The notes under the pieces were generated by a model. The model saw only the letters and a list, made by a program, of their open reading frames with translations. It ran no database searches and had not been told where the DNA came from. The translations under genes were made by a program, and so were the position numbers. A stretch of 64,000 bases of DNA from Chionis minor. Its lineage: Eukaryota > Chordata > Aves > Charadriiformes > Chionididae. The stretch spans positions 1 through 64,000 of the forward strand of contig VZSF01017777.1 in assembly GCA_013398295.1 (NCBI GenBank). The letters are read 5' to 3'. This document shows positions 35,796-47,600 of the stretch, in pieces (within the stretch, counting starts at the first letter, position 1; every line of letters starts with the position of its first letter).

Positions 35796-35880
35796 ATTCT
35801 ATTCTATTCTATTCTATTCTATTCTATTCTATTCTATTCTATTCTATTCTATTCTATTCTATTCTATTCTATTCTATTCT
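35796..35880 (+). repeat. (ATTCT)17 pentanucleotide microsatellite
   Basis: Seventeen perfect ATTCT units, followed by degenerate ATTTTCCATTCCATTC. The array starts at the tail of the CR1 copy at 35640-35795. The five-base unit gives an open frame of FYSIL repeats, which is an artefact and not a protein. Confidence 0.98.
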
Positions 35881-35885
35881 ATTTT

Positions 35886-38824
35886 CCATTCCATTCCTCT
35901 GAGTGCTCACTACAGACATCACATTATGAAGGACTATAAGTACTGCGGGTGAGGATAAACTGATAATAGTGGAAGCAGAATTTATTATCCTGACTTATAA
36001 CAAAGAGCAAATTGGTTTCAACTCAGGAAACCATTATAAATAGGATTTACAAAGCTATGTGTAGAAACTTATAGGAAGGAAAACACAAAAAATTGTTAAG
36101 ATTAGAGAAGCATAGACATAACTGTGTAAACAGGGAAAATCATGCTGCCATTGCCATCTACTCAATGCACCATAAATTACTAAAATTTCTTGTAAAAAAA
36201 GTTCAGTATAAGCACTGAAGAAAAGCAGATGTAGTTTGATAAAGTATGACGGATCTTCCCATCTCAGAAATAAGTATGGCTACCTCTTATTGCTTGTATA
36301 TAGACAGAATGAGTCTCAAAAAACACAGCTGCATACATCTTGTTAATGGTTCGGCTATGTCAGAAAGACAGCTTAGACTACCTGAATATATTATATTCTG
36401 AAACAGAAGGTGCATTAAAATAACAATGCAGGGACAGTAATTCCATACCTGATGAGTTCTCTACTACATATATTGGAAACCTTTATATTAAGCAGAGGTG
36501 TTTTTCACTTCAAACATGTAAAAGGATAATAAGACTTTAATAATAATAATAACTCCAAAACTACCTAAAAGTGTTACAAGAGATTTCAGGTTTTTTCTTA
36601 TAAAATTCACTAATACAAAACACATAAAAATCAAGATGTGACCTTATGGGATACTTATGACATTGTTGCTATGCCATTTGACTTTACAACTGTCATATAC
36701 CTTTAAAAAGCATTAGACAATGCATTATTAAAACCCCTGAATCTTCTTAGAGTTGATCTCATCAATATTACAGACAAAGCTGAAGAACAGGAATGTTCAC
36801 CTTTGTGTGAAATCAGGTAAATCACTGACTGTGTACAAGATTATTCTGTAAATAAAGACACTGCAAAGGTTATTCACAGATCTGCTCCAGTTGTAGGGCC
36901 ATTGTTTAACCATGCAGAAGCCCTGTGTAATGGAACCACAAACCTGTCCTGATCAGATGTGTCACATGTTATTTTTGAACCAGTGTAAAGGACTGATTAT
37001 GAATAGTCAAACATTTACATCGCTGGATCCTGTGTTACTACAATGTGAATACTGGTAGCTCTGATTATGTGCCTGAGCCAGTTCTTTCTTGAATCCACAG
37101 GAACAATATTGAGACAGCTTACATCTAGAGTAATTACATCAAAGCACTTGTAGTTGCATTAACTTTTATTCAAATTCTGCATACATCACATGACAGGCCA
37201 GTCAGAAAGATTAAGGAAATGACAGTGTGAATAGCCTGGTGGCCAGAAAAAATAATTTAATCTGCCTATTCTCTTTTTCATTTACCTATAACATGAAATA
37301 TAGATGATGAAGTGGAAAAGTGAAGCTGAATAATATTTGGAAATCTGTTATCTTTCTCAGAAGCTCAAATGATGTGGAAGTAGTGATAAAGATAACAAGT
37401 AGCTTCAGGAGAGCAACTATAGCTGCTTGCTTACTGTTTCCAATTCAAGAGAAATGGCATGACTTCCTCACAAGATGGCCAAACAATCTCAAACAACTTT
37501 TGCCACTTCTGCTAGAACTCTGAGGGCACGGAATGAGTTTTCTTAACAAAGTAGCTGGAGATAATTATCGATTTATTATTCCAAGCGATATGCCAGCAAA
37601 TATAATACACCTGGGCCACAACAAATCAACAAACTCTTAGACCAAAACAACAATTGTGCAGCAATTACCTCCATTGTTGGAGCTGGATGTTCAACCTGAA
37701 GCTGATAAAAATTACTGTTTACTTTCCAGTCTCATGCAAGACCTAGTGACTGTACTGCCTAGTGACTCTACTACCTTTACAATCTGCTCCTTTACCCTAT
37801 CTGTATTTACAGAAAGCTTTTACCTGTCATTGTAGGACAATTTGATTATGCAGTGCTTGATTATTGCCTTGCCATAAATGATCAGAAGTAGTATTTCTGT
37901 CACTACCTCATCTGCTACTCTATAGTTCCACTCTTGGAAGCATGTTTTCAAAGACGTCATTGTTAAATAGCTAACAACGATTCAAAGGTCATCTTAAAAC
38001 TGGAAAGTTTTCTGAAAAAGAGGGTTGTTCCAGCAGAATGTCACTAGGCTCCTCTTAAGCTAATGCAGAAACTGACAACCTCACAAGAAATTTGAAAGAA
38101 AGCTTACAAAACAAAACTCAAAGGGAACAGCTTGAAAGACATTGACTACAAATTTTCTTTGGTTTTCTACATTGTCAGAGGCTTCTTGTTAAATTACACC
38201 TAGGAATTTCTTCTACCATTAGGAAAAATCAGTAAGTCAAGAAATATTTCTAAATCATCAGGGATTATTTATAAAAAGTACTAAATGATTAATAAAGGTC
38301 AATAATATTTCTTTCCAACCTTAAAACTTAGTCACAATGGAGTTATGCTGCTGAAGGCCAGTATATCTATCTTAGGTAATGCAGTAAAATAATGTTAACA
38401 CTAAGCTAAAATTAAAGGTGTACATGTCAGGATAAAATTTTTATGCAGCTACCCGCAGAACAGTGTAAAATAAAAATAATCGGATGTTACCCTAAAGTAA
38501 TACAAAGGCTGTCAAACAAGTTTTAGAATGGGTGTTTCTGTGGTGTGTACTAAGTGTTACAAGACTGCAAAGGACATTTTATGGTTTTTTACTTTTTTCA
38601 AAAAAAAAAAAAAAAAGTTTAAAAGATTTCACCTGCAGTGATTAATAACCCGCAGCAGTATGCTTCATTTTTCTCTTCTGTAAGACACGCATCAGAAAAT
38701 TGTTTGCTTCCCCCATGAGTTTGCACTTTTCAGAATGATGAAAACGTAGCCTGTACATATCTTTTCCAGCGAGAAATTAAATCCTTGTTTAGCTATCACT
38801 TGACACTGGACTCCTGAGAGAACT
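35886..38824. other. Unique intronic DNA
   Basis: About 2.9 kb with no supported gene. A 17-base A run lies near 38600-38616. The frame 37320-37523 (+) has no recognisable domain. Confidence 0.5.
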
Positions 38825-40425
38825 GACTGGCAGGGTAGCGTGGGAAAAAGAACTGGAGGGGATAGGAGCCCATGAAAGTTGGTTAGTGTTCAAGGATCAC
38901 CTTCTCCACACTCAGAAGGGGTGCATCCCAAAAAAGAAAAAGTCAGGCAAAATAACCAGAAGACCTGCGTGGATGAATAAGGAAGTGTTAGATAAGCTCA
39001 AAATCAAAAGGGAGGCCTATAGAGGGTGGAAGCAAGGACAGGTGGACTGGGTGGAATATAGAGAAACTGTCCGAGTGGAACCATATCAGGGAGGCAAAAG
39101 CCCTAAGAGAACTGAATCTGGCCAAGGACATCAAAGACAGTAAGAAAAAACTCTATAGCTATGTCAGGGGAAAAGGTAGGACTTGGGAGGCTGTGGGCCC
39201 TCTCCGGAAGGAAACGGGAGACCTGGCCACCCAGGATATGGATAAGGCTGAGGTACTGAATGACTTTTTTGCCTCAGTCTTCACTGGCAAGGGCTCTAAC
39301 TCCACTGTCCAAGTCACAGTAGGTAAAACCAGGGGCTCTGAGAATGGAGAACTGCCCACAGTAGGAGAAGATCAGGTTCGAGACCNNNNNNNNNNNNNNN
39401 NNNNNNNNNNNNNNNNNNNNNNNNNNNNNNNNNNNNNNNNNNNNNNNNNNNNNNNNNNNNNNNNNNNNNNNNNNNNNNNNNNNNNNNNNNNNNNNNNNNN
39501 NNNNNNNNNNNNNNNNNNNNNNNNNNNNNNNNNNNNNNNNNNNNNNNNNNNNNNNNNNNNNNNNNNNNNNNNNNNNNNNNNNNNNNNNNNNNNNNNNNNN
39601 NNNNNNNNNNNNNNNNNNNNNNNNNNNNNNNNNNNNNNNNNNNNNNNNNNNNNNNNNNNNNNNNNNNNNNNNNNNNNNNNNNNNNNNNNNNNNNNNNNNN
39701 NNNNNNNNNNNNNNNNNNNNNNNNNNNNNNNNNNNNNNNNNNNNNNNNNNNNNNNNNNNNNNNNNNNNNNNNNNNNNNNNNNNNNNNNNNNNNNNNNNNN
39801 NNNNNNNNNNNNNNNNNNNNNNNNNNNNNNNNNNNNNNNNNNNNNNNNNNNNNNNNNNNNNNNNNNNNNNNNNNNNNNNNNNNNNNNNNNNNNNNNNNNN
39901 NNNNNNNNNNNNNNNNNNNNNNNNNNNNNNNNNNNNNNNNNNNNNNNNNNNNNNNNTGGAACAGGTCCAGCGAAGGGCCACTAAGATGATGAGAGGGATG
40001 GAGCACCTCTCCTATGAGGAGAGGCTGAGAGAGCTGGGGCTGTTCAGCCTGGAGAAGAGAAGGCTCCGGGGAGACCTGAGAGCAGCCTTTCAGTATCTGA
40101 AGGGAGCCTACAGGAGAGCTGGAGAGGGACTCTTTGTCAGGAAGTCTAGTGCTAGGACAAGGGGTAATGGTTTTAAATTGGAAGAGGGGAGATTTAGATT
40201 AGCTATTAGGAAGAAGTTCTTTACTGTGAGGGTGGTGAGGCACTGGAACAGGTTACCCAGGGAAGTTGTGGAGGCCCCATCCCTGGAAGTGTTTAAGGCC
40301 AGGCTGGATGGGGCTTTGAGCAACCTGCTGTAGTCAGAGGTGTCCCTGCCCATGGCAGGGGGGTTGGAACTTGATGATCTTTAAGGTCCCTTCCAACTCT
40401 AACCATTCTATGATTCTATGATGAC
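38825..40425 (+). mobile_element. CR1 LINE with an assembly gap inside
   Basis: The left part encodes the endonuclease-RT linker ([40 protein letters not shown]) up to 39385. Then 571 N follow. The right part encodes the CR1 C-terminus ([20 protein letters not shown] ... [20 protein letters not shown], frame 39986-40333). The element ends with the 3' UTR and the ATTCTATGATTCTATGATG terminal repeat. The C-terminal frame is intact over 115 codons, so this is one of the younger copies. The RT catalytic part falls in the gap and cannot be judged. Confidence 0.92.
39386..39956. other. Assembly gap, 571 N
   Basis: A run of N inside the CR1 copy. Open frames that cross it consist mostly of unknown residues and are not genes. 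Confidence 0.99.
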
Positions 40426-40584
40426 ACCCATACTCCAAAGAGAATTGTTTAAGAATGTAACTTGGGGATAACTGCTATTTTCTAGTGCAGCAGAATAACT
40501 ACTCCCAGTTTTGACTTGGAAAAATCTCAGGAGAAAACAGTGCAAGACAGACACTCTACACAAACAATGAATGATGTAGTCAAG

Positions 40585-41164
40585 TGTATTGGATCTGGCT
40601 GGGATGGAGTCAACTTTCCCCATAGCAGCCCTCATAGTTCTGTGCTTTGTATTGGTAACTAGAATGGTGTTGATAAGATATCAGTGATTTGGCTACTGCT
40701 GAGCAGTGCTCACAAAGCATCAAGGCTGTCTCTCCAACCCCTCCTGATCCCCAAAGGCCACTAGGCGGGGAGTGGGCCAGAGATTAGTAGGGGACATAGC
40801 CAAGACAGCTGACCCAAACTGGCCAAGGGATATTTCATAGCATACAAAGTCGTGCTCAGAAATAAAATCTAAGAGAAAGGAGGAGGAGGGGGAAATCTTT
40901 GTTATCAAGGCATTTCTCTTCCAAAGCAACCACTACGTGTACTGAGGCCCTACTTCCCAGGAAGTGGCTAAACATTGCTTGCTGATGGGCAGTAGAGAAT
41001 AATTTTTTTGTTTGTTTCCTTTTCTTCGATGTGTGGCCTTTTCTCTGTTTAACTGCCTTTATCTCAAGCCACAAGTTTTTCATCTTTTTTTCTCCCTGTC
41101 CTGCTGATGAGGGGAATGGCAGAGCAGGTGGGTGGGCACGCAGTGTCGAGCCAAAGTCCCCACA
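40585..41164 (+). mobile_element. Solo LTR of an avian ERVL-like element, 580 bp
   Basis: It starts TGTATTGGATCTGGCTGGGA and ends CCCCACA. It is flanked by a perfect 5-bp duplication TCAAG (40580-40584 and 41165-41169), the length usual for ERVL-type integration. It has a polyadenylation signal AATAAA at 40861-40866. The 3' part has the CTCCCTGTCCTGCTGATGAG box shared with other avian LTRs. Its partner in this window is the interrupted copy at 59659-60985. No internal viral sequence remains. Confidence 0.85.
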
Positions 41165-41170
41165 TCAAGG

Positions 41171-41406
41171 AAAATTTAGATATTAGGAAGAAGTTCTTTA
41201 CTGTGAGGGTGGTGAGGCACTGGAACAGGTTACCCAGGGAAGTTGTGGATGCCCCATCCCTGGAAGTGTTTAAGGCCAGGCTGGTTGGGGCTTTGAGCAA
41301 CCTGCTCTAGTGAGAGATGTCCCTGCCCATGGCAGGGGGGTTGGAACTTGATGATCTTTAAGGTCCCTTCCAACTCTAACCATTCTATGATTCTATGATT
41401 CTATGA
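41171..41406 (+). mobile_element. CR1 LINE 3'-end fragment, about 235 bp
   Basis: It starts right after the LTR target duplication, inside the last part of the C-terminal coding region ([20 protein letters not shown], frame 41107-41310). It ends with the 3' UTR and ATTCTATGATTCTATGA. The last 80 bases are essentially identical to the end of the copy at 38825-40425, so both belong to the same subfamily. Confidence 0.92.
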
Positions 41407-42649
41407 AAATTAAGAAAGAGATAGATGGCTGGGTAAAGACAAGAATAAAGAGAAGAGTAAAGAGAAGAAAAAAAACACAAAAGAAAAATATTGAGTGAAA
41501 ATTATGTTTTTTCCAGTGGGCAAACTGCTGCATGCAGTAACACTGGAGAAACATCCCTGGTAATCCTGATAAGTGATTATCTGCATAGTCAGTCATAAAT
41601 GATGTAACAAATCATAAGTGATATAACAGTTCCATACCTACATAAATAATTTGCTTGTCATCTTAGGACATTCTGAACAATTCTGTATGATACACAAATT
41701 ATGATTTTGCAATAAATTCATATTTGATTTTAAAGAAGATTATTAAAAATCTTTAAGTAATCAAACTTTCACATAAAGGTTACTGGACTTAAAATATTCT
41801 TGGGCTTCAGTGTAATTCTAGACACTAATTATGGGGCTTCACCTGAAAACCACAGGTGAAACATTTGTCTGTGATTAACATATTTCAGTGCCAGTATTCC
41901 CAACCTTATTCAGTATTTCACTCTAGTTAGCATGCTTAAGTATGATGGAGCATGTACTGTCAATAAATTTACTATGATGTTTTGTGAGCACAGAGTAGAA
42001 ACACAAGCATATGCTGCAGAAAATAGTAAAGCAGCAATAAATAAGTGTGCATGAGACCAGACTAAGCAGTTAATAACAAAGGAAGTCTCCTTTCAGTGTT
42101 AGAGCTGTATTTTTACCCTAGACTCAAGCCCAGAGCCTCCCTCCAGAAAGGTTCACGACAGAGATACTTCTCATCACTGTTTTTTTTTTAATCTGAGTTA
42201 GCGTACAAGTAAGCATCTATTAAGGACAGAAAGCACCAATCTTGACTAAGAAGTTGCAAACAAAAAAGCCTAGAGAGAAAGAGGAATAAGTAGATTATAT
42301 TCAGTTTGAATACTCTTCATCACATGCGAACATTGTAAACTAGCCTAACCCAACAGAAACAATTTAAATGATAATATACTTCTATAATGTATTTAAAAAT
42401 ACAATAAAATTTTTTAAACTTTATCTAATAATTGGAATAAGAGTTTTATTATAAAAATCAGCTATTTTATGTTCTTAGACGACATTGGATTTTCTAAAGA
42501 AATTACTAAGGAAACCAGCATTCTTATTGCTGTATTTAGAAAAATAACCTATTTTTCAATTCAAAATACAAAACCCCATCTTATTTAAACACAGGGCCTC
42601 TAATTCAAAATCAGGAGTTAAAAAAGAAAAAAAGCAAACCATGCAACTG
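41407..42649. other. Unique intronic DNA
   Basis: AT-rich sequence. No gene or recognised repeat is seen. Confidence 0.5.
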
Positions 42650-43965
42650 ATTAGGTCCAGGGTCTGCATCCCTGGAAAGGTGATGGAACAGCTCGTTCTG
42701 GGCATCATCTCCAAGCATCTGGAGGAACAGTAGGTTTTCAGAAGTAGTCAACATGGATTAACCAAGGGGAACTCATGTCTGACTAATCTCATAGCCTTCT
42801 ACGGTGGAATGAGTGGATGGATAGATGAGGCGAGAGCAGTGGATGTTGTCGACCTAGACTTCAGCAAGGTTTTTGACACCGTCTCCCACAGCATCCTCAT
42901 AGGCAAGCTTAGGAAATGTGGGTTAGGTGAAAGGACAGTGGGGTGGATTGAAAACTGTTTAGCAGGAAGGTCTCAGAGGGTTGTGATCAGTGGGGCAGAG
43001 TCTAGTTGGAGGCCTGTAACTAGTGGCGTTCCTCAGGGGTCAGTACTGGGTCTAGTCCTGTTCAATGTATTCATCAAGGACCTGGATGAAGGGATGGAGT
43101 GTACCATCAGCAAGTTTGGGAGGGGTGGCTGACACACCGGTAGTCCGAGCTGCCATTCAGCCTGACCTGGACAGGCTGGAGAGTTGGGCAGGGAAAAACC
43201 TTATGAAATTCAACAAAGGCAAGTGTAGGGTCCTGCACCTGGGGAGGAATAACCCCATGCACCAGTACAGGTTGGGGGCAGAGAGGGACCTGTGAGTCCT
43301 GGTGGAAAACAGGATGACCATGAGCCAGCAATGTGCTCTTGTGGCCAAGAAGGCCAATGGCATCCTGGGGTACATCAAGAGGAGTGTGGCCAGCAGGTGG
43401 AGGGAGGTCATCCTCCCCCTCTACTCTGCCGTGGTGAGACCACAACACAAGTACCGTGTTCAGTGCTGTGTTCAGGCTCCCCAGTTTAAGAAAGACAGGG
43501 AACTGCTGGAGAGGGTGCAGTGAAGGGCCATGAAGATGATAAGGGACTGCAGCATCGTTCTTATGAGGAAAGGCTGAGGGAGTTGGGGCTTTTTAGTCTA
43601 GAGAAGAGAAGACTGAGGGGGGATCTCACCACTGTTTACAAATACTTAAAGGGAGGTTGCCAGGAGGAGGGGCCCGGGCTTTTTTCAGTAGTACCCAGTG
43701 ATAGGACAAGGGAAAATGGGTACGAACTCGAATATAGGAAGTTCCATCTGAACATGAGGAGGAACTTCTTGACTTTGAGGGTGGCAGAGCACTGGAACAG
43801 GCTGCCCAGAGAGGTGGTGGAGTCTCTGACTCTGGAGACATTCCAAACCCACCTGGACACCATCCTGTGCAACCTGCTGTAGGTGGACCTGCTCTGGCAG
43901 GGGGTTGGACCAGATGATCTCTAGAGGCCCCTTCCAACCCTTAACATTCTGTGATTCTGTGATTT
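42650..43965 (+). mobile_element. CR1 LINE with reverse transcriptase, catalytic motif deleted
   Basis: The frame at 42809-43132 encodes the RT fingers and palm ([40 protein letters not shown]). At about 43117 the sequence passes from AGCAAGTTT straight to GGGAGG. The (F/Y)ADD segment is missing and the frame shifts. Frames at 43065-43295 and 43302-43523 continue the RT thumb and C-terminal region, and 43520-43882 encodes the C-terminus ([20 protein letters not shown]). The 3' UTR and an ATTCTGTGATTCTGTGAT tail close it at about 43965. The element is 5'-truncated at about 42650. It belongs to a different 3' UTR subfamily from the copies at 40 and 41 kb. Confidence 0.94.
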
Positions 43966-46539
43966 TGTAATAAACACCTATAAGCATCATTTATGCAACT
44001 GTGCCATTTTTTAATTTATTTGTTATTTGTAATTTTTTATTACGTTTTCTGCAATGAGATGAAAGGCAGCTCTTTGCAATAACCATTGCCAAACTGTGTC
44101 CATATGTATCAATTTGATGGGAGAAAGTAACACCATAAAGTAATTTATGGAACACTTTGACAAAGTGTCCTTTTAAATGTTCATCAGGGCATAATACCCA
44201 AAGAACAGTAGGAGTTAGTGATCCTGAGATGCCACAGACCAAATGGTTTAAATACACGTGTAAACTAATAATCAAATTGGTAACATATGTACTTAGTAAA
44301 GGAATATGTGGAAACAAGACAGAAATATTTGATATTTGTCTTCTCTTCTGTCTCGTATATCAGCACATCTTTTTTGTGTCATCTGTTATATTCTAGGTTA
44401 TTTCTCCCTTATGTAGCACCATAGCTGTGTTGAACAGATTGCTTCATTGATACTTTGATATGGGGAAAGAGCATATTTTGTTCTTTTTATGTAAAAGGGT
44501 GTAATTAGAAGAAAATTGTATCTAGGCATTCATGTAATTCTTCCCACACCTTTCCTTCAAGTGTCCCTGTGCAATGCAAGGACATGGACCCCATTATTGC
44601 TTCTCAAACCTGCTACTTCTAAACATCTACTACTCTTAGGGGAAATTGTTACTTTGTTTTCATCTGCTTGTTTTTGCTCTTCTCTTTGTCTGTCTTTCTT
44701 TTGCTAGGTAACCCTTTCTCTGACTGTCACTTGTCCATCTCTCAGCTCTGCAAAATAACAGAAAAGAATAAACAGTTCAAGGCTACTAAAAAACCCAAAC
44801 TGGTAATCTGTTAACCTCTGAAGCAATTTGTAGTATGTCCTGTGGTACTACAATTCTGTATTATTCATCTAAAGCAACCTAAATTAAGTGGGTTTCTATC
44901 CTAAGGACAACAAAGGAATAACGAGATTATTCCAGCTAGTTGCAGTCCAGTGCAAAAGAAGTAATAGATTCAGTTGGAACTGAAAATTGAACATACCATC
45001 GACTCTTCTGATCTCCTCATAACCTCATTTAGTGAGAGCTTGGCATTCTCTCCCCTTTCTCAAAGGCTAAAGTTAAAGCCTTTTACACGTAAAACTGCAT
45101 CAAAAGAGCACTTTATAAAGCAATTGTTCTGTCTTTCAAAACTTTATTGGCTTCATAAAACAACATAGCTAGTAAAAGACAAAGGCATGATCTTGTGAAA
45201 TATTAACACCATTTTTAAAATACAGCATTTTTACATTATTTCATATAATGTTTTTCTTGGATGTTATCAAAATAAGACTGATCATTATTTTTTCATTAAT
45301 TGATATTCAAAAGATTTTTTTTTAACATGTATGTCATATCTACCTGAACAGTATTATCAAAATCACAGTAGCTTTATAAGTATACTATCAGAATGTCAAG
45401 TGATAGAACAGTCCAACTTATCAACACATGCTCATAACCAAAGTAAAAATGTTCCTGTAGCCACGTGGAAGTTTGTACAATTCAAAAGACTAATATATCA
45501 TGTTAGAGTATCATATCTACTGCTCTAATTATGACTTAACAAAAGAAAATCAAATTACCACACACACTGTTTTTCATACTTTTCTGCTGCAATTACTAAT
45601 GTCCAAAAAGCATGTCATATTTCACTGGTTTAAAAAACCAACCAAACAAATAAACAAAACCCCATGAAAACATAAAAAACTACTGTGAAATAAAGTTCAG
45701 TCCCTGATTACTGTACATGATTTTTATAATTTTTTCCATCCTCTGCCTGAGTTCTCTCACCCATTGAAAACTCATCAGCTATGAAAAGTCATCAGTGAAA
45801 TCGTTCCTGCCTGCACTTAATTAGCAAAAGACAGTGAAAAACAACTTTGCCAGTTGTTACGAGAAAGATATGGTTGACATTTCCTTAGAATATACACCTA
45901 AAACTTCATTGAAATATAATCAAACCTCACTAATTTTTTAGGAAAAAAACCTAATTTTATTCTCTCTCACAAGTGAGATAACTAAAAAGTAATCATCACC
46001 CGGAAATCTCCTGGTATACAAATCTGAGATCTAGCAAATTGCTCAGAGTTCTGTATTATTGTATCATAGATATTACTGTATCAGAAATTTCCTCCAACAA
46101 AAAGCCTAGCAGAAGAGTACAGTTCTGTATAGTAAAGACAAAGTAAGACAAAACTTTGTTGATATAAATCTCATTAATGTCCTTAGGGATTTCAAACAAC
46201 TGATGTGATGCTGTATATTTAGTGTATTGAGGACAGCAGGATTTAATGCACATTTTCCATGTTAAATATTTGGAAGTAAGGGCTTTTAATCTATAAAAAA
46301 ATTACCATTTTTAGGGATAAGGCAGATAACAGCCCAGGATAACTACTTTACAAAGAATAGTTTTCAAGTAGAAAGAGGTGCTAAATGATTATGCTACCCC
46401 ATGAAGTGTTGGGAAGCAAATAAAGAGTAAAAATAACACTTAATAACGAGATTTCCTTAAGACAGCATGTTGCTATAATATATCACTCCATAATAAAATC
46501 CATATTCTTAACTGGTGACTGGCCACCAGCCTGATGTAA
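43966..46539. other. Unique intronic DNA
   Basis: No gene is supported. An A/C-rich low-complexity patch lies near 45632-45663. Confidence 0.5.
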
Positions 46540-47600
46540 CCCCATTTACTATAACTCTTTAAGTCCAACCTGTCAGCCAGTTGTTCATCCAACATATTAT
46601 GAATTTATCTAGCTGTATGTTGGATATTTTGTCCAGAAGTATACTTTGAGAGACAGAATCAAAATCTTTGCTAAAATCAAAAAACACCACATCTACTGGC
46701 TACTCTTGTGATTCCCTTGGTCAACGAGATGGGTTACCTTATCATAAAAGGAAATTACATTAGTTAAGCAGAACTTTTCCCTCATGAGCCTGTGTTGGCT
46801 ATGATCAATGACTGCATTGCCTCTCAAGTATTTTTCAATAACTCCCAGAACAACTTTCTCCGTAATTTTACCGGGCACTGAAGTGAGACTGATAGGCCTG
46901 TAATTACCAGGGTCTTCCTTGTTACTTTTATTGAAAACTGGGACAATATTTACCAGCTTCCAGTTGACTGGGACCTCTCTAGACTCCCAAGACTGTTGAA
47001 AAGTAATGGAGAGACGTCACACGATAACATTGGCCTACTCTTTCAGGACCTGAAGCAGCATGTCTCAGGTTCCAAGTTGGCTGGGAGTTTGTCATCCCTC
47101 CAGTCATATTCTTACAGCACAGGATTCTGGGGGTCCCAGGGTCTTTCATTGGTGTTAAAGGCGAAAAAGTTGTTAAATGTCTCTTCTTTGTCCATGTTCC
47201 TATTTGAGAGGTGACCAGACTCATGAAGTAATGGCTTCATGAAGTAATGAAGTAAAGTTATCTTTGATCCTCCTTTCGCTGTTAACATATATTAAAAAGC
47301 CCTTTTTGTTGTCTTTCACAGTGCTGGCCAGCTTGAACCCTAATTTCCACAGAAATTTTCTCCCTGACAAACAGAATCTCTGCAGTCTTCCTGAGTCACC
47401 TGTCCTTATTCTAATGTCCATACACTTTCCTTTTCCACCTAAGTTCTAGAAGATCCTTGCTTATCTAAGCCAGCCTTCTACCCTGCTTACTTGATTTTTG
47501 ACACATTAGAATTGCCTTCTCCTGTGCTCTTAAAAGATGGCTTTTAAAAAGTGAGCAGCTATCACAAAACTCCAAGGCTACCATGGTCAGCAATCTCAAA
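46540..47600 (-). mobile_element. Old CR1-type LINE remnant covering RT and linker
   Basis: The reverse complement gives RT-region peptide pieces (MPGKITEKVVLGVIEKYLRG, 46878 downward) and linker pieces such as LASTVKDNKKGFLIYVNSER (47221-47421). Sequence beyond about 47450 still resembles CR1 linker DNA up to about 47600. Frames are broken and divergence is larger than in the other copies, suggesting an older insertion of another CR1 lineage. Confidence 0.75.

Noticed and set aside
35758..35952. Frame with repeated FYSIL units
   Set aside because: It is a direct consequence of the ATTCT array, because a five-base unit cycles through one five-residue repeat.
39193..40006. Long open frames on both strands across 39.3-39.98 kb
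   Set aside because: Most of their length is the N gap; only the CR1 flanks are real sequence.
43107..43990. Minus-strand frames of 78-113 codons
   Set aside because: They are antisense to the CR1 copy at 42650-43965.
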